DNA from: Desulfosarcina alkanivorans
Lineage (GTDB): Bacteria; Desulfobacterota; Desulfobacteria; Desulfobacterales; Desulfosarcinaceae
NCBI RefSeq assembly: GCF_009688945.1
Contig: NZ_AP021874.1
Location: 62,001 to 126,000 of the forward strand
Direction: 5' to 3'
DNA length: 64,000 nucleotides
The position numbers and the translations under genes were made by a program. Positions 1-8,442 of the stretch are shown piece after piece. Under the pieces are notes generated by a model that did no database searches, was not told where the DNA came from, and saw only the letters and a list, made by a program, of their open reading frames with translations. Every line of letters starts with the position of its first letter. The first letter of the stretch is position 1.

Positions 1-1121
1 GGCTGGAAAAAGATCTTTTTAATGGCCGCGGCCATGAACTTGCAAAGGACCACATAGTGAACGATCTTGATGCCGCTGGTGGTGGACCCGGCGCAGGCGC
101 CGATAAAACACACGGCATACAGGAACATCTGCGCGGCCTGGGGCCATCGTTCGTAATCGGCAGTGGTAAAGCCGGTGGTGGTGAGCAGGCTGGTGACCTG
201 GAAGGTCCCGTAGCGGATGGCATCCATCAGGCCGTAAGTGTTTTCCCTCCATAGAATCCAGGAGACCATGCCGCATAAAAAGAGCATCAGCGCCACGTAC
301 CATCGAAACTCCGTGTTGATCCGTACGCTCTGCCAATCCCCCCGCATCATCTGGTAGAACAGCACGAAAGTCATGCCGCCGAGAAACATGAACAGGATGA
401 TAATCCAGTCAAAATAGGCGTTGTTGTAGTGTCCGATGCTGGCGTTCCAGGGGGAGTATCCGGACGTGGATACAGTGCCGAAGGCGTGGCACAGGGAGTC
501 GAACACGGACATGCCGCCGAAGCAGAGCAGAAGGGTCTCGGCCAGATTCAACCCCATGTAGATCATCCACAGGCGGACCATGGTGTCCCGGTTGCGGGCA
601 TGGAATTTTTCTTTGGTGATCACCTGGCCCGGCGAGGATTCCGCCCGGAAGATGCGAAGGCCCCCCATGCCGTGGGGCAGGAAGATCACCGTCAGGGTCA
701 AAAAACCCATGCCGCCCAGAAGGTGGGTCTGGCTGCGCCAGAAAAGCAGCCCGTGGGGCACCACCTCGATATCCGTCAGGATCGTGGCGCCGCTGGTGGT
801 GTATCCGGACATCATCTCGAAGAAAGCGTCGGTGAACGACGGGATGGACCCATGGATGATGAAGGGCAGGGCGCTCAGGGCGGAAACGACGACCCAGCCG
901 AAAGCGGCGATGAATATGCCGTCTTTGATACCCAGGTTGTGGTGCTTCCGGTAGCGCCACCACAGCGGCAGGCCCAGTATGAGAATCAATATAGCGGAAA
1001 TCAGCAGGGAGAAAAAATCCCCCTCGGCGTATATCAGCGAACAGATCAGGGGCAAGGTCAGGGAAAAGCCCGTGACCAGGAACAGCGTGCCGAAGACATG
1101 GAGTATGGAAAACAGGTGCAT
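1..1121 (-). CDS. trkH: Trk-type potassium uptake channel subunit TrkH, partial
   Basis: This is the membrane pore of a Trk/Ktr potassium uptake system, which works with the cytoplasmic regulator TrkA. I read it directly on the minus strand. It begins MHLFSILHVFGTLF and continues for about 373 codons until it leaves the window, so roughly the last quarter is missing. All four P-loop filter segments are visible in order: GYTTSGATIL, GTVSTSGYSP, LLTTTGFTT and GACAGSTTSGIK. Hydrophobic helices lie between them. The start is the first ATG after an in-frame TGA; no strong ribosome site precedes it. It is divergent from cinA across a 240-bp gap. The family call is firm. Whether trkA lies next to it cannot be seen. 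Confidence 0.9.
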   Translation of the reverse strand, partial: MHLFSILHVFGTLFLVTGFSLTLPLICSLIYAEGDFFSLLISAILILILGLPLWWRYRKHHNLGIKDGIFIAAFGWVVVSALSALPFIIHGSIPSFTDAFFEMMSGYTTSGATILTDIEVVPHGLLFWRSQTHLLGGMGFLTLTVIFLPHGMGGLRIFRAESSPGQVITKEKFHARNRDTMVRLWMIYMGLNLAETLLLCFGGMSVFDSLCHAFGTVSTSGYSPWNASIGHYNNAYFDWIIILFMFLGGMTFVLFYQMMRGDWQSVRINTEFRWYVALMLFLCGMVSWILWRENTYGLMDAIRYGTFQVTSLLTTTGFTTADYERWPQAAQMFLYAVCFIGACAGSTTSGIKIVHYVVLCKFMAAAIKKIFFQ

Positions 1122-1221
1122 GGGATATCGTTGTTGGTGTTTTTTGGAAAGCAGCGTTCAGCGGCAACTCATATCCCAGGTGTCTGTAAAAAGCAAAATA
1201 ACTGTGGAAAACAATGTTTCG

Positions 1222-1251
1222 TTGACACATTCATCCGGGTGCCGTTATTGT
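1222..1251 (+). promoter_or_regulatory. Putative sigma-70 promoter for cinA
   Basis: A perfect TTGACA at 1222-1227 is followed after 18 bp by TATTGT (1246-1251), which matches four of six -10 consensus bases. It sits in the divergent trkH/cinA gap and would leave a leader of about 100 bases before the cinA ATG. This is a pattern match only. Confidence 0.45.
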
Positions 1252-1360
1252 CGGCAATTCAAAAGCTTCAGTTCGGGCCGTCGTCGCTTGCCGGGGCTGA
1301 TTCGACCATGTGCAGGACAATGAACCCAAAGACACACAACCTATTGGAGAAAGCGGTCCC

Positions 1361-2614
1361 ATGAAAGCGGAACTTCTGGCAACCGGCGATGAGATCAGGT
1401 CCGGCGCCCTGGTGGACAGCAACTCGGCCCATATTGCCGAGCGCCTGGAGGAAAACGGTATCGACGTCCTGCGCCACACCAGCGTGGGGGACAATCTGGA
1501 CACATTGGTATCCACCTTGCGTGAGATTGCCCGACGGGTGGATGTGGCCGTGGTGACCGGCGGTCTGGGGCCCACCACCGACGACCGGTCCGCCGAAGCG
1601 GCGGCGGAAGCGGCCGGTGTGCAACTGGCATTGGATGACAACGCCCTGGAAAACGTCGAAAGCTTCTTTAAGAAGTTCAACCGGCCCATGACCGCATCCA
1701 ACCGAAAGCAGGCCATGCTTCCGCAGGGATCCACCGTCCTTCACAATCCCGTGGGGACGGCGCCCGGCTTTTCCCTGGCGATTGAACGGTGCCTGTTTTT
1801 CTTTTTACCGGGGGTGCCCTATGAGATGAAGCGGATGCTCAAGGGCCATGTGATCCCGGCCGTCAATGCCTTGCAGGGTGATGCGGTCATGCACAACCGG
1901 GTGAAAACCATCACCACCTTCGGCCTGCCCGAATCCCTGGCCGGGGAGAAGGTAGCCGGCGTGGAAGCCGCCTTTCCCGGCATTCAGCTGGGCCTGCGGG
2001 CCCATTTCCCCCAGATACAGGTCAAGCTTTACGGGCGTGAAAGCACCGCATCGGCTCTGGACCGGCGCCTGGCCGAAGCCGGGGACTGGGTCATGGAACG
2101 GCTGGGGGCCCATGTCATCTCCGAAAACGGCGAGACGATGGAGACCGTCGTGGGCAGGCTGCTGGTTCAACGGGCGGCCACCCTCGCCCTGGCGGAGAGC
2201 TGCACCGGCGGCCTTGTGGCCAACTGGCTGACCAACGTGGCCGGCAGTTCCGATTATTTTCTCTTTTCCGGCGTCACCTATTCGAACCGGGCCAAAATGG
2301 ACGTGCTGTCGGTCAGGCCGGAAACCCTGGATACCTATGGCGCGGTCCACGAAGAAACGGCCCGGGAGATGGCCGACGGCGCCCGGCGGACGGCCGGGTC
2401 GACATACGGGCTTTCCACCAGCGGCATTGCCGGGCCTGACGGCGGCACCGCGGACAAGCCGGTGGGCACGGTGTGCATCGGTTTTTCCGGGCCGGGGGGA
2501 TCCTATGGGAAGCGGTACTGTTTCCCTTTCGGAAAACGCCTGATGAACAAGAAGATCTTTGCCATGGCGGCGCTTGACCTGCTTAGAAAAGAGCTGTTGA
2601 AGACAGGTGGATAA
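1361..2614 (+). CDS. cinA: CinA-family protein (NMN amidohydrolase / ADP-ribose pyrophosphatase type)
   Basis: A two-domain CinA protein of 417 residues. The N-terminal molybdopterin-binding-like domain (about 1-170) opens with ATGDEIRSGALVDSN and has TGGLGPTTDD. The C-terminal PncC domain (from about residue 275) has LAESCTGGLVANWLT, GISGPDGGT-type residues and KPVGTVCIGF. In characterised members the C-terminal domain deamidates nicotinamide mononucleotide for NAD salvage and the N-terminal domain acts on ADP-ribose or related nucleotides. I chose the ATG at 1361 (MKAELLATGDE) over an upstream in-frame ATG at 1310. It matches the usual family start and has GGAGA about 11 bases upstream. The gene stands alone, followed by an AT-rich repeat. 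Confidence 0.93.
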   Translation: MKAELLATGDEIRSGALVDSNSAHIAERLEENGIDVLRHTSVGDNLDTLVSTLREIARRVDVAVVTGGLGPTTDDRSAEAAAEAAGVQLALDDNALENVESFFKKFNRPMTASNRKQAMLPQGSTVLHNPVGTAPGFSLAIERCLFFFLPGVPYEMKRMLKGHVIPAVNALQGDAVMHNRVKTITTFGLPESLAGEKVAGVEAAFPGIQLGLRAHFPQIQVKLYGRESTASALDRRLAEAGDWVMERLGAHVISENGETMETVVGRLLVQRAATLALAESCTGGLVANWLTNVAGSSDYFLFSGVTYSNRAKMDVLSVRPETLDTYGAVHEETAREMADGARRTAGSTYGLSTSGIAGPDGGTADKPVGTVCIGFSGPGGSYGKRYCFPFGKRLMNKKIFAMAALDLLRKELLKTGG

Positions 2615-2661
2615 AATAGCGCCCGAAGACGCCCCGTATCTTGATCCTGGAACTCGTCTGT

Positions 2662-2827
2662 GTGCCGGAACGATAAAGAAAATTAGCGATCCAATCACAA
2701 TAACCAAAACACAAATGCCAAATACATCACAACGACCCAGATTCAAAATTCCAAACCTCGCGATCATGCCGTTAGAGAGTTGGCGTGTATTGGAGATTGG
2801 GTGCTTGTGAGTTGGTATTTCCGGCAC
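2662..2827. repeat. AT-rich MITE-like intergenic element with 9-bp terminal inverted repeats
   Basis: This 166-bp stretch between cinA and manC is much richer in A+T than its surroundings. It is bounded by a perfect terminal inverted repeat, GTGCCGGAA (2662-2670) and TTCCGGCAC (2819-2827). Inside, CCAAATACATCACAACGACC is loosely complementary to the right half around GGGTGCTTGTGAGTTGG, so the whole unit could fold into one long imperfect hairpin. There is no coding signal. It may be a non-autonomous repeat, but that depends on finding other copies. Confidence 0.45.
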
Positions 2828-2886
2828 GTTCGGGTTCGGTTAAACCCAACACGCTCAATAAACTCAACAAACGATAGAGGTTGTCA

Positions 2887-4323
2887 ATGATTCTCCCCGT
2901 CATTCTTGCAGGCGGCAGCGGCACCCGGCTCTGGCCCCTTTCCCGGGCCCTTTACCCCAAGCAACTGATCAGCCTGGTTGACCGGCATACCATGCTTCAG
3001 AACACGATCCTGCGCCTGGATGGTCTGGACGGGGCCCAACACCCGATGGTGATCTGCAATGATGAATACCGGTTCATGGTGGCCGAACAGCTCCGCCAGA
3101 TCGACATCAGGGCCGATTCGATCATCCTTGAACCGGTGGGCAGGAACACCGCGCCCGCCCTGGCCGTGGCAGCGATACGGGCCCTGGAAAAGGGCGATGA
3201 CCCGGTGCTGTTAATCCTGCCCGCCGATCACCACATCCAGTTCACCGACCGGTTTCAACATATTTTGAAAGCCGGGGTCGAGCACGCCCTGGCCGGACGG
3301 TTGATCACCTTCGGGATCATTCCGCAAAAACCCGAAACCGGATACGGCTACATTAAAATGGGTGCGCCCCTGCCGTCGACCACCTCCGACCCGTCGTGCG
3401 TGACCATCGCCGCTTTCGTGGAAAAACCCGACCATGAGACGGCCAAACGGTATGTGGCCTCGAAAGACTACTGCTGGAACAGCGGCATGTTCATGTTCAA
3501 GGCGTCGCGGGTGCTGGAAGAGATGCAGGCCTTCGTCCCCGATATGGTCGCTGCCTGTCGTCTGGCAATCACCGCCGGCAAGTCCGATCTTGATTTTTTC
3601 CGGCTCGACGAAGCGGCTTTTTCAGCCTGCCCCAGCGATTCCATCGACTACGCCGTGATGGAAAAAACGGACAACGGCGCCATGCTGCCCATGGCAGCCG
3701 GCTGGAATGACCTGGGATCGTGGGAGGCCCTCTGGCAGGTGGGCGAAAAAGACGAACAGGACAATGTGGTCAAGGGGGATGTGGTGCTGCAGGACGTGGG
3801 AGATTCCTACCTGCACGCCGAAAGCCGGCTGCTTGCGGCCGTCGGGCTGAAAGATCACATCGTTGTCGAAACCTCGGATGCGGTCATGATTTCCCCCCGG
3901 GACCGGGTCCAGGATGTCAAGGGGCTGGTGGACCGGCTCAAGTCGGGCAACCGGGAAGAGACACGGACCCATAAGCGGAGCTACCGTCCCTGGGGCACGG
4001 TGGATCAGCTGGTGGCAGGCAACCGTTTCCAGGTGAATCGGATCACGGTCAAACCCGGCGGCGCCTTATCGCTCCAGAAACATTTCAACCGGTCCGAGCA
4101 CTGGATCGTCGTCCGCGGGTCTGCCCTGGTCACGCGGGCAGACGACCAGTTTGTGCTCAAAGAGGACAGCTCCGCCTATATTTCCGCGGGCGTCGCCCAC
4201 CGGCTGGAAAATCCGGGCAAGATTCCCCTGGAACTGATCGAGGTGCAGACGGGCGGCTATATCGGTGACGACGATATCGACCGCCTCGAGGATATTTACG
4301 GCCGGCACCGGAAGGCGGAGTAA
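2887..4323 (+). CDS. manC: Mannose-1-phosphate guanylyltransferase / mannose-6-phosphate isomerase
   Basis: A bifunctional type II enzyme of 478 residues. It makes GDP-mannose from mannose-1-phosphate and GTP, and isomerises fructose-6-phosphate to mannose-6-phosphate, for exopolysaccharide or LPS sugars. The nucleotidyltransferase signature LAGGSGTRLWPLSR is at residues 7-20, PADHHI follows, and the C-terminal cupin (about 365-470) has LQKHFNRSEHWIVVRG. The ATG at 2887 is preferred over a TTG six bases upstream because AGAGG at 2876-2880 gives proper spacing only to the ATG. No other polysaccharide gene is adjacent, so its product is probably supplied to loci elsewhere. Confidence 0.95.
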   Translation: MILPVILAGGSGTRLWPLSRALYPKQLISLVDRHTMLQNTILRLDGLDGAQHPMVICNDEYRFMVAEQLRQIDIRADSIILEPVGRNTAPALAVAAIRALEKGDDPVLLILPADHHIQFTDRFQHILKAGVEHALAGRLITFGIIPQKPETGYGYIKMGAPLPSTTSDPSCVTIAAFVEKPDHETAKRYVASKDYCWNSGMFMFKASRVLEEMQAFVPDMVAACRLAITAGKSDLDFFRLDEAAFSACPSDSIDYAVMEKTDNGAMLPMAAGWNDLGSWEALWQVGEKDEQDNVVKGDVVLQDVGDSYLHAESRLLAAVGLKDHIVVETSDAVMISPRDRVQDVKGLVDRLKSGNREETRTHKRSYRPWGTVDQLVAGNRFQVNRITVKPGGALSLQKHFNRSEHWIVVRGSALVTRADDQFVLKEDSSAYISAGVAHRLENPGKIPLELIEVQTGGYIGDDDIDRLEDIYGRHRKAE

Positions 4324-4468
4324 GCTTTAGACGGCCATGCCCCATGGCATTGATGTTGAAAACGTCCACCATGGACGGTTGAACCTCGACCGGCCGGCCC
4401 GCCTCGCACGCCCTTTTCAGAGATAAAGGGCGGTACCCCCGATTCGACGTTTCGCCTTCGATGACCAA
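4157..4468 (-). other. Possible coding remnant or short overlapping ORF between manC and the ParA-like gene
   Basis: On the minus strand, directly after the ParA-like stop, an open frame runs through the whole intergenic gap. It reads SEDQALVIEGETSNRGY, then RPLSLKRACEAGRPVEVQP and MVDVFNINAMGHGRLKL, before entering the antisense of the manC 3' end, where it becomes arginine/proline-rich nonsense. The gap portion has a protein-like composition and GC-rich third positions. It lacks a convincing ATG start (TTG at 4468) and I recognise no family. It may be the remains of a gene cut by rearrangement, or chance. Confidence 0.2.
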
Positions 4469-4488
4469 TGCCTGATCTTCAGATTCAC

Positions 4489-5448
4489 TCAGGCCATCTC
4501 CATCTTCAGTGCGATGCGGCGCAGGACTCCGGCAAAGGCACCATCCGGATCTTTTGCAACGCTGGGAACCAGGTCCCTGGCGCTCCGCTGGATCTGCCGT
4601 TTGAAAGGCACGCCTCCGAAATAGTTCAAATCGATGGAGAGCATCCGTCCGGTTACTTTTCTCAGGCGGGACACCAGTTCGTCAACCTGCTCCTGTGCCT
4701 CGAACATGGTGACGACCGTGCCTGGCCGGAAGTCGTTCAGCAACGCCTTGATCAGGCCCTGGTGGGAGGGCTTTTCCCGTTTAATCCGTTCGACCAGGTC
4801 GCTCATGTGACCGCCGGTGCCGGGTGTGCCGGAAAAGATAAAATTTTTGATCAACCGCTCAACGTCTTCATCCCGGAATTTCCGGTACTCGGATTCGGCA
4901 CCGAACAGCCGGCTCAGCTTGCGATGCAGGGACATCTTGATGAACCCGTAGGCATCCAGGTAGGAAGCCGGATCGCAGGTGGTGAGGACGAAGCCCTGGT
5001 CCGCCGCCAGGAAGAAATCGAGGATGTTGTAAGTGGTGTCGCCCCCCAGGTCCAGGATGATATAGTCCGCGTCGATGGTTTTTAAGGCCCTTATCAGCTT
5101 CAGTTTCCGCGAAAAGTGAATGTTGGCCGCCCCCAGGCGCCCCCCTCCGCCGCCGATAAGGGACGGGCCGTATTTGGTGGGCGTCATGATTTCGTCGATG
5201 GTGGCGGCTTTCCGGGTCAGAAAATCATCGATCCGGTGGGTCAGCCCCCAGGCTCCCAGGTAAAGGTGAAGATTGGCGCTGCCCAGATCCAGGTCCACCA
5301 CCACCGTTTTTTTTCCCAGCCGGGAAAGCAGGACTCCCAGGTTGGCCACGAACAGGCTTTTCCCAATGCCGCCTTTGGCACCGCCAACGGCGATCATCTT
5401 TCCGGGGCGCCCGGCGGACGGTTTTTTCGGTTCGTTTTTCCGGAGCAT
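4489..5448 (-). CDS. Orphan ParA/MinD-family P-loop ATPase
   Basis: A 319-residue ATPase of the MinD/ParA/FlhG class. It has the deviant Walker A motif KGGIGKS at residues 25-31, VVVDLDLGSANLHLYLG after it, and ADYIILDLGGDTTYN as the Walker B region. These dimerising ATPases position proteins or structures such as cell poles, flagella and plasmids. The partner of this one is unknown: no parB, minE or flagellar gene is nearby. The open frame extends upstream to 5664, but the ATG at 5448 (MLRKNEPKK) fits the family and avoids overlapping dtd. It is the last gene of the leftward tex-dtd series, about 150 bp after dtd. Confidence 0.82.
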   Translation of the reverse strand: MLRKNEPKKPSAGRPGKMIAVGGAKGGIGKSLFVANLGVLLSRLGKKTVVVDLDLGSANLHLYLGAWGLTHRIDDFLTRKAATIDEIMTPTKYGPSLIGGGGGRLGAANIHFSRKLKLIRALKTIDADYIILDLGGDTTYNILDFFLAADQGFVLTTCDPASYLDAYGFIKMSLHRKLSRLFGAESEYRKFRDEDVERLIKNFIFSGTPGTGGHMSDLVERIKREKPSHQGLIKALLNDFRPGTVVTMFEAQEQVDELVSRLRKVTGRMLSIDLNYFGGVPFKRQIQRSARDLVPSVAKDPDGAFAGVLRRIALKMEMA

Positions 5449-5599
5449 GGTTTCGTCTGTCTTACATCTCGAGGGTAGCGATAAACGGGACGATTTCCCG
5501 TATTCCCTAAACGATATTGGTTGGGATATCGGACAAACGGCAAAAAACTTTAAACGATGGGTAAGGATTTGCTGAGGGAGGACCCGGGGAGGCAGCGGG

Positions 5600-6040
5600 T
5601 TACCGACTGTGAACCAGCAGGGTGACCGGTCCGTCGTTGACGATGCTGACCTGCATTTCGGCACCGAAACGACCGGTCTGGACGCCCACGCCCAGGCTGA
5701 TCACCTGGTCGATGAAATGCCGGTAGAGCCGCTGTGCCAGTACCGGTTCGGCGGCGTGGACGAAGGACGGCCGCCTGCCTTTGCGGCAGTCTCCCAGCAG
5801 GGTGAACTGGGAAATGACGATCATCTGGCCGCCCGTGTCCAGCAACGAGCGGTTCATCTTGCCCCGATCGTCTTCAAAGATGCGCAGGTTGGCCACCTTG
5901 GCGGCCAGGTAATCCGCATCGGCTTCCCCATCGCCATCGGCCACCCCCAACAGCACATTGAGGCCGGGACCGATGGCGCCCGCCACGGACCCGTCGATGC
6001 TGACGCTGCTGCTGGTTACCCGCTGGACCACGGCAATCAT
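5600..6040 (-). CDS. dtd: D-aminoacyl-tRNA deacylase
   Basis: A 146-residue Dtd that hydrolyses D-amino acids (and glycine mischarged on tRNA-Ala) from tRNA, a translation quality-control step in the cytoplasm. It has the standard start [17 protein letters not shown], the catalytic-pocket motif [17 protein letters not shown] and the cross-subunit NDGPVTLLV near the C-terminus. The length equals the family norm. It begins 12 bp after the tex stop on the same strand, so the two are probably co-transcribed. Confidence 0.95.
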   Translation of the reverse strand: MIAVVQRVTSSSVSIDGSVAGAIGPGLNVLLGVADGDGEADADYLAAKVANLRIFEDDRGKMNRSLLDTGGQMIVISQFTLLGDCRKGRRPSFVHAAEPVLAQRLYRHFIDQVISLGVGVQTGRFGAEMQVSIVNDGPVTLLVHSR

Positions 6041-6052
6041 TGTCGATGCTTT

Positions 6053-8368
6053 CTACCGTCCCGATGCTTTTCGGAAGGCATCGGCAAAGGGGTTGTTAAA
6101 GGGCCGGGCGGCTGCCGGCCCGGGTGCGGTTTTGGTTTTGTTGCGGTGGCCGGGCGGATGCGTTCTCCGGGGACGTCGGGGTTGTGCCTTCGGCTGGGGT
6201 TTACTGCCCGGCTGGCTGCGCATGGACAGGGAGATGCGCTTGCGGGGCAGGTCGACCTCCATGACGGTGACGGTGACTTTCTGCTGGACGGCAACCACGT
6301 CGGCCGGTGTTTTTACGAAGCGGTCGCACAGTTCACTGATGTGTACCAACCCGTCCTGATGAACGCCGATGTCCACGAAGGCGCCGAAATTGGTGACATT
6401 GGTAATGATGCCGGGAAGCCGCATGCCCGGTTCGAGGTCCTCGATGGCAGCGACGTTCTCGTCAAATGAAAAAAGCTCGAAGGGTTCCCGGGGATCCCTG
6501 CCGGGTTTGGCCAGTTCATCGAGGATGTCGGTCAGGGTCGGCAGGCCGATGGTCCCGGTCACGTAGCGGGCCAGGTCGATTTTTTTGCGAAGGCCGGCGT
6601 CGCTCATCAGGTCGGATACGCTGCACCCCAGGTCGTCGGCCATGGTCTGGACCACCGGGTAGCTCTCCGGGTGGACGGCACTGGCATCCAGCGGATTTTC
6701 GCCATCCTTTATTCTCAGAAAACCGGCGCATTGTTCATAGGCTTTGGGGCCCAGCCGTTTGACCTTCCTCAGCATCTCGCGGCCGGTGAAGGCGCCATGT
6801 TCATCCCGGTAGGCAACGATGTTTCTGGCCAGCTGGGGACCCAGGCCGGACACATAGGTCAGCAACTGCACGCTGGCCTGGTTGACCTCCACCCCCACGC
6901 CATTGACGCAGCTGCCCACCACGTCGTCCAGTGACCCTTTCAGGGCGAACGGGTCGACGTCGTGCTGATACTGGCCGACGCCTATGGATTTGGGGTCGAT
7001 TTTGACCAGTTCCGACAGGGGGTCCATCAGCCGGCGGCCGATGGAAACGGCGCCGCGAACGGTGAGGTCATGGTCGGGGAATTCCTGCCGGGCGATTTCC
7101 GATGCCGAATAAATCGAAGCGCCGCTTTCGTTGACCATGATGACGGGCAGGGTCTGCGCATCGACGGCCCCTTTGACGAAGGCCTGCGTTTCCCGGCCAG
7201 CGGTGCCATTGCCCACGGCCACGGCCTCGATGTCAAATTGCCTGCTCAGTTCCTGGATGGTCCGGGTCGCCGCTTCAGCCTGGCGGTCCGACCCGTGGGG
7301 GTAGACGGTGTCGTTGTGCAGCAGTTTGCCCTGGCGGTCCAGGCAGACCACTTTGCAGCCCGTGCGAAAACCCGGATCGATGCCCATCACCCGCTTGGCT
7401 CCCAGAGGGGACGCCAGCAGCAGTTGGCGCAGGTTGTCGGCAAAGACGCGGATGGCCTCGGCATCGGCCCGTTCCTTGAGCGCCACCCGGACCTCGGTCT
7501 CCATGGATCGGGACAGCAGGCGCTTGTAGGCATCGTGGGCCGCCGTGCGCACCTGATCGGCATCGGGGCCGTCTCCCTTGACAAAAAGATCTTCCAGTAT
7601 GGCGATGGCCAGTTCCGCCTGGGGGGCGATGGACAGGCCGAGGATGTCTTCTTTTTCTCCGCGGCGCATGGCCAGAATGCGGTGGGACGGCACCTTGGAC
7701 ACGGCTTCCTCCCATTGGAAGTAGTCCTTGTACTTGGCGCCTTCGCTTTCCTTGCCGGCCACCACCTGGCTGCTGATGACCGCTTTTTCGAAGAACAGGT
7801 CCCGAACCCGCGACCGGACCTGCGGGTCCTCGTTAATCGTTTCGGCAATGATATCCCGTGCCCCGGCGAGGGCCTCGTCGACGCCGGCCACCTCTTTTTC
7901 AGGGTCGACGTAGCCGGCGGCCAGAGCGGCCGGATCAACGCCGTCCTGGGCCAGGATCGCCAGTGCCAGCGGTTCCAACCCTTTTTCACGGGCAATGGTG
8001 GCCTTGGTCCGTCGTTTGGGGCGGTAGGGCAGGTAGATGTCCTCGAGTCCGGTCATGGTCTCGGCGGCCAGCACCCGGGCCTCGAGGTCGTCGGTCAGAT
8101 GCCCGTGCTGGTCGAGGGATTTGAGAATGGCTTCGCGCCGGCTGTCCAGTTCCTGCAACTGGGTCAGGCGGTCCCGGATGGCGGCCACCGCCACCTCGTC
8201 CAGGCTGCCGGTCGCCTCTTTGCGATAGCGGGCGATGAAAGGTACCGTGGCGCCATCTTCCAGAAGTTTGGCCACGGCCGTGGTCTGTGCGGCATCCAGA
8301 TTCATTTCAGTGCAGATGACACTGATGTGGGAATGGGTTTCCGGGGTACTTGCGTGGGGTGCGCTCAT
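6053..8368 (-). CDS. tex: Tex-family S1 RNA-binding transcription accessory protein
   Basis: A 771-residue Tex protein, a nucleic-acid-binding factor linked to transcription and stress tolerance. The order is an N-terminal helical Tex domain (RYRKEATGSLDEV; YLPYRPKRRTKATIA), a YqgF-like RNase H fold (VMGIDPGFRTGCKV), helix-hairpin-helix repeats (SVQLLTYVSGLGPQLARNI), and a C-terminal S1 domain (GIITNVTNFGAFVDIGVHQDG). A basic, proline-rich tail follows the S1 domain. I keep the first ATG although its ribosome site is weak. It lies between topA and dtd, all read leftward. Confidence 0.95.
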   Translation of the reverse strand: MSAPHASTPETHSHISVICTEMNLDAAQTTAVAKLLEDGATVPFIARYRKEATGSLDEVAVAAIRDRLTQLQELDSRREAILKSLDQHGHLTDDLEARVLAAETMTGLEDIYLPYRPKRRTKATIAREKGLEPLALAILAQDGVDPAALAAGYVDPEKEVAGVDEALAGARDIIAETINEDPQVRSRVRDLFFEKAVISSQVVAGKESEGAKYKDYFQWEEAVSKVPSHRILAMRRGEKEDILGLSIAPQAELAIAILEDLFVKGDGPDADQVRTAAHDAYKRLLSRSMETEVRVALKERADAEAIRVFADNLRQLLLASPLGAKRVMGIDPGFRTGCKVVCLDRQGKLLHNDTVYPHGSDRQAEAATRTIQELSRQFDIEAVAVGNGTAGRETQAFVKGAVDAQTLPVIMVNESGASIYSASEIARQEFPDHDLTVRGAVSIGRRLMDPLSELVKIDPKSIGVGQYQHDVDPFALKGSLDDVVGSCVNGVGVEVNQASVQLLTYVSGLGPQLARNIVAYRDEHGAFTGREMLRKVKRLGPKAYEQCAGFLRIKDGENPLDASAVHPESYPVVQTMADDLGCSVSDLMSDAGLRKKIDLARYVTGTIGLPTLTDILDELAKPGRDPREPFELFSFDENVAAIEDLEPGMRLPGIITNVTNFGAFVDIGVHQDGLVHISELCDRFVKTPADVVAVQQKVTVTVMEVDLPRKRISLSMRSQPGSKPQPKAQPRRPRRTHPPGHRNKTKTAPGPAAARPFNNPFADAFRKASGR

Positions 8369-8442
8369 AGGGTTTCTCTGGTTTCTTTGGTTTCTGGTTT
8401 CCGGGTTCTGAACTAAATGCCTTCAGCCTTCAACCGGCCCGC

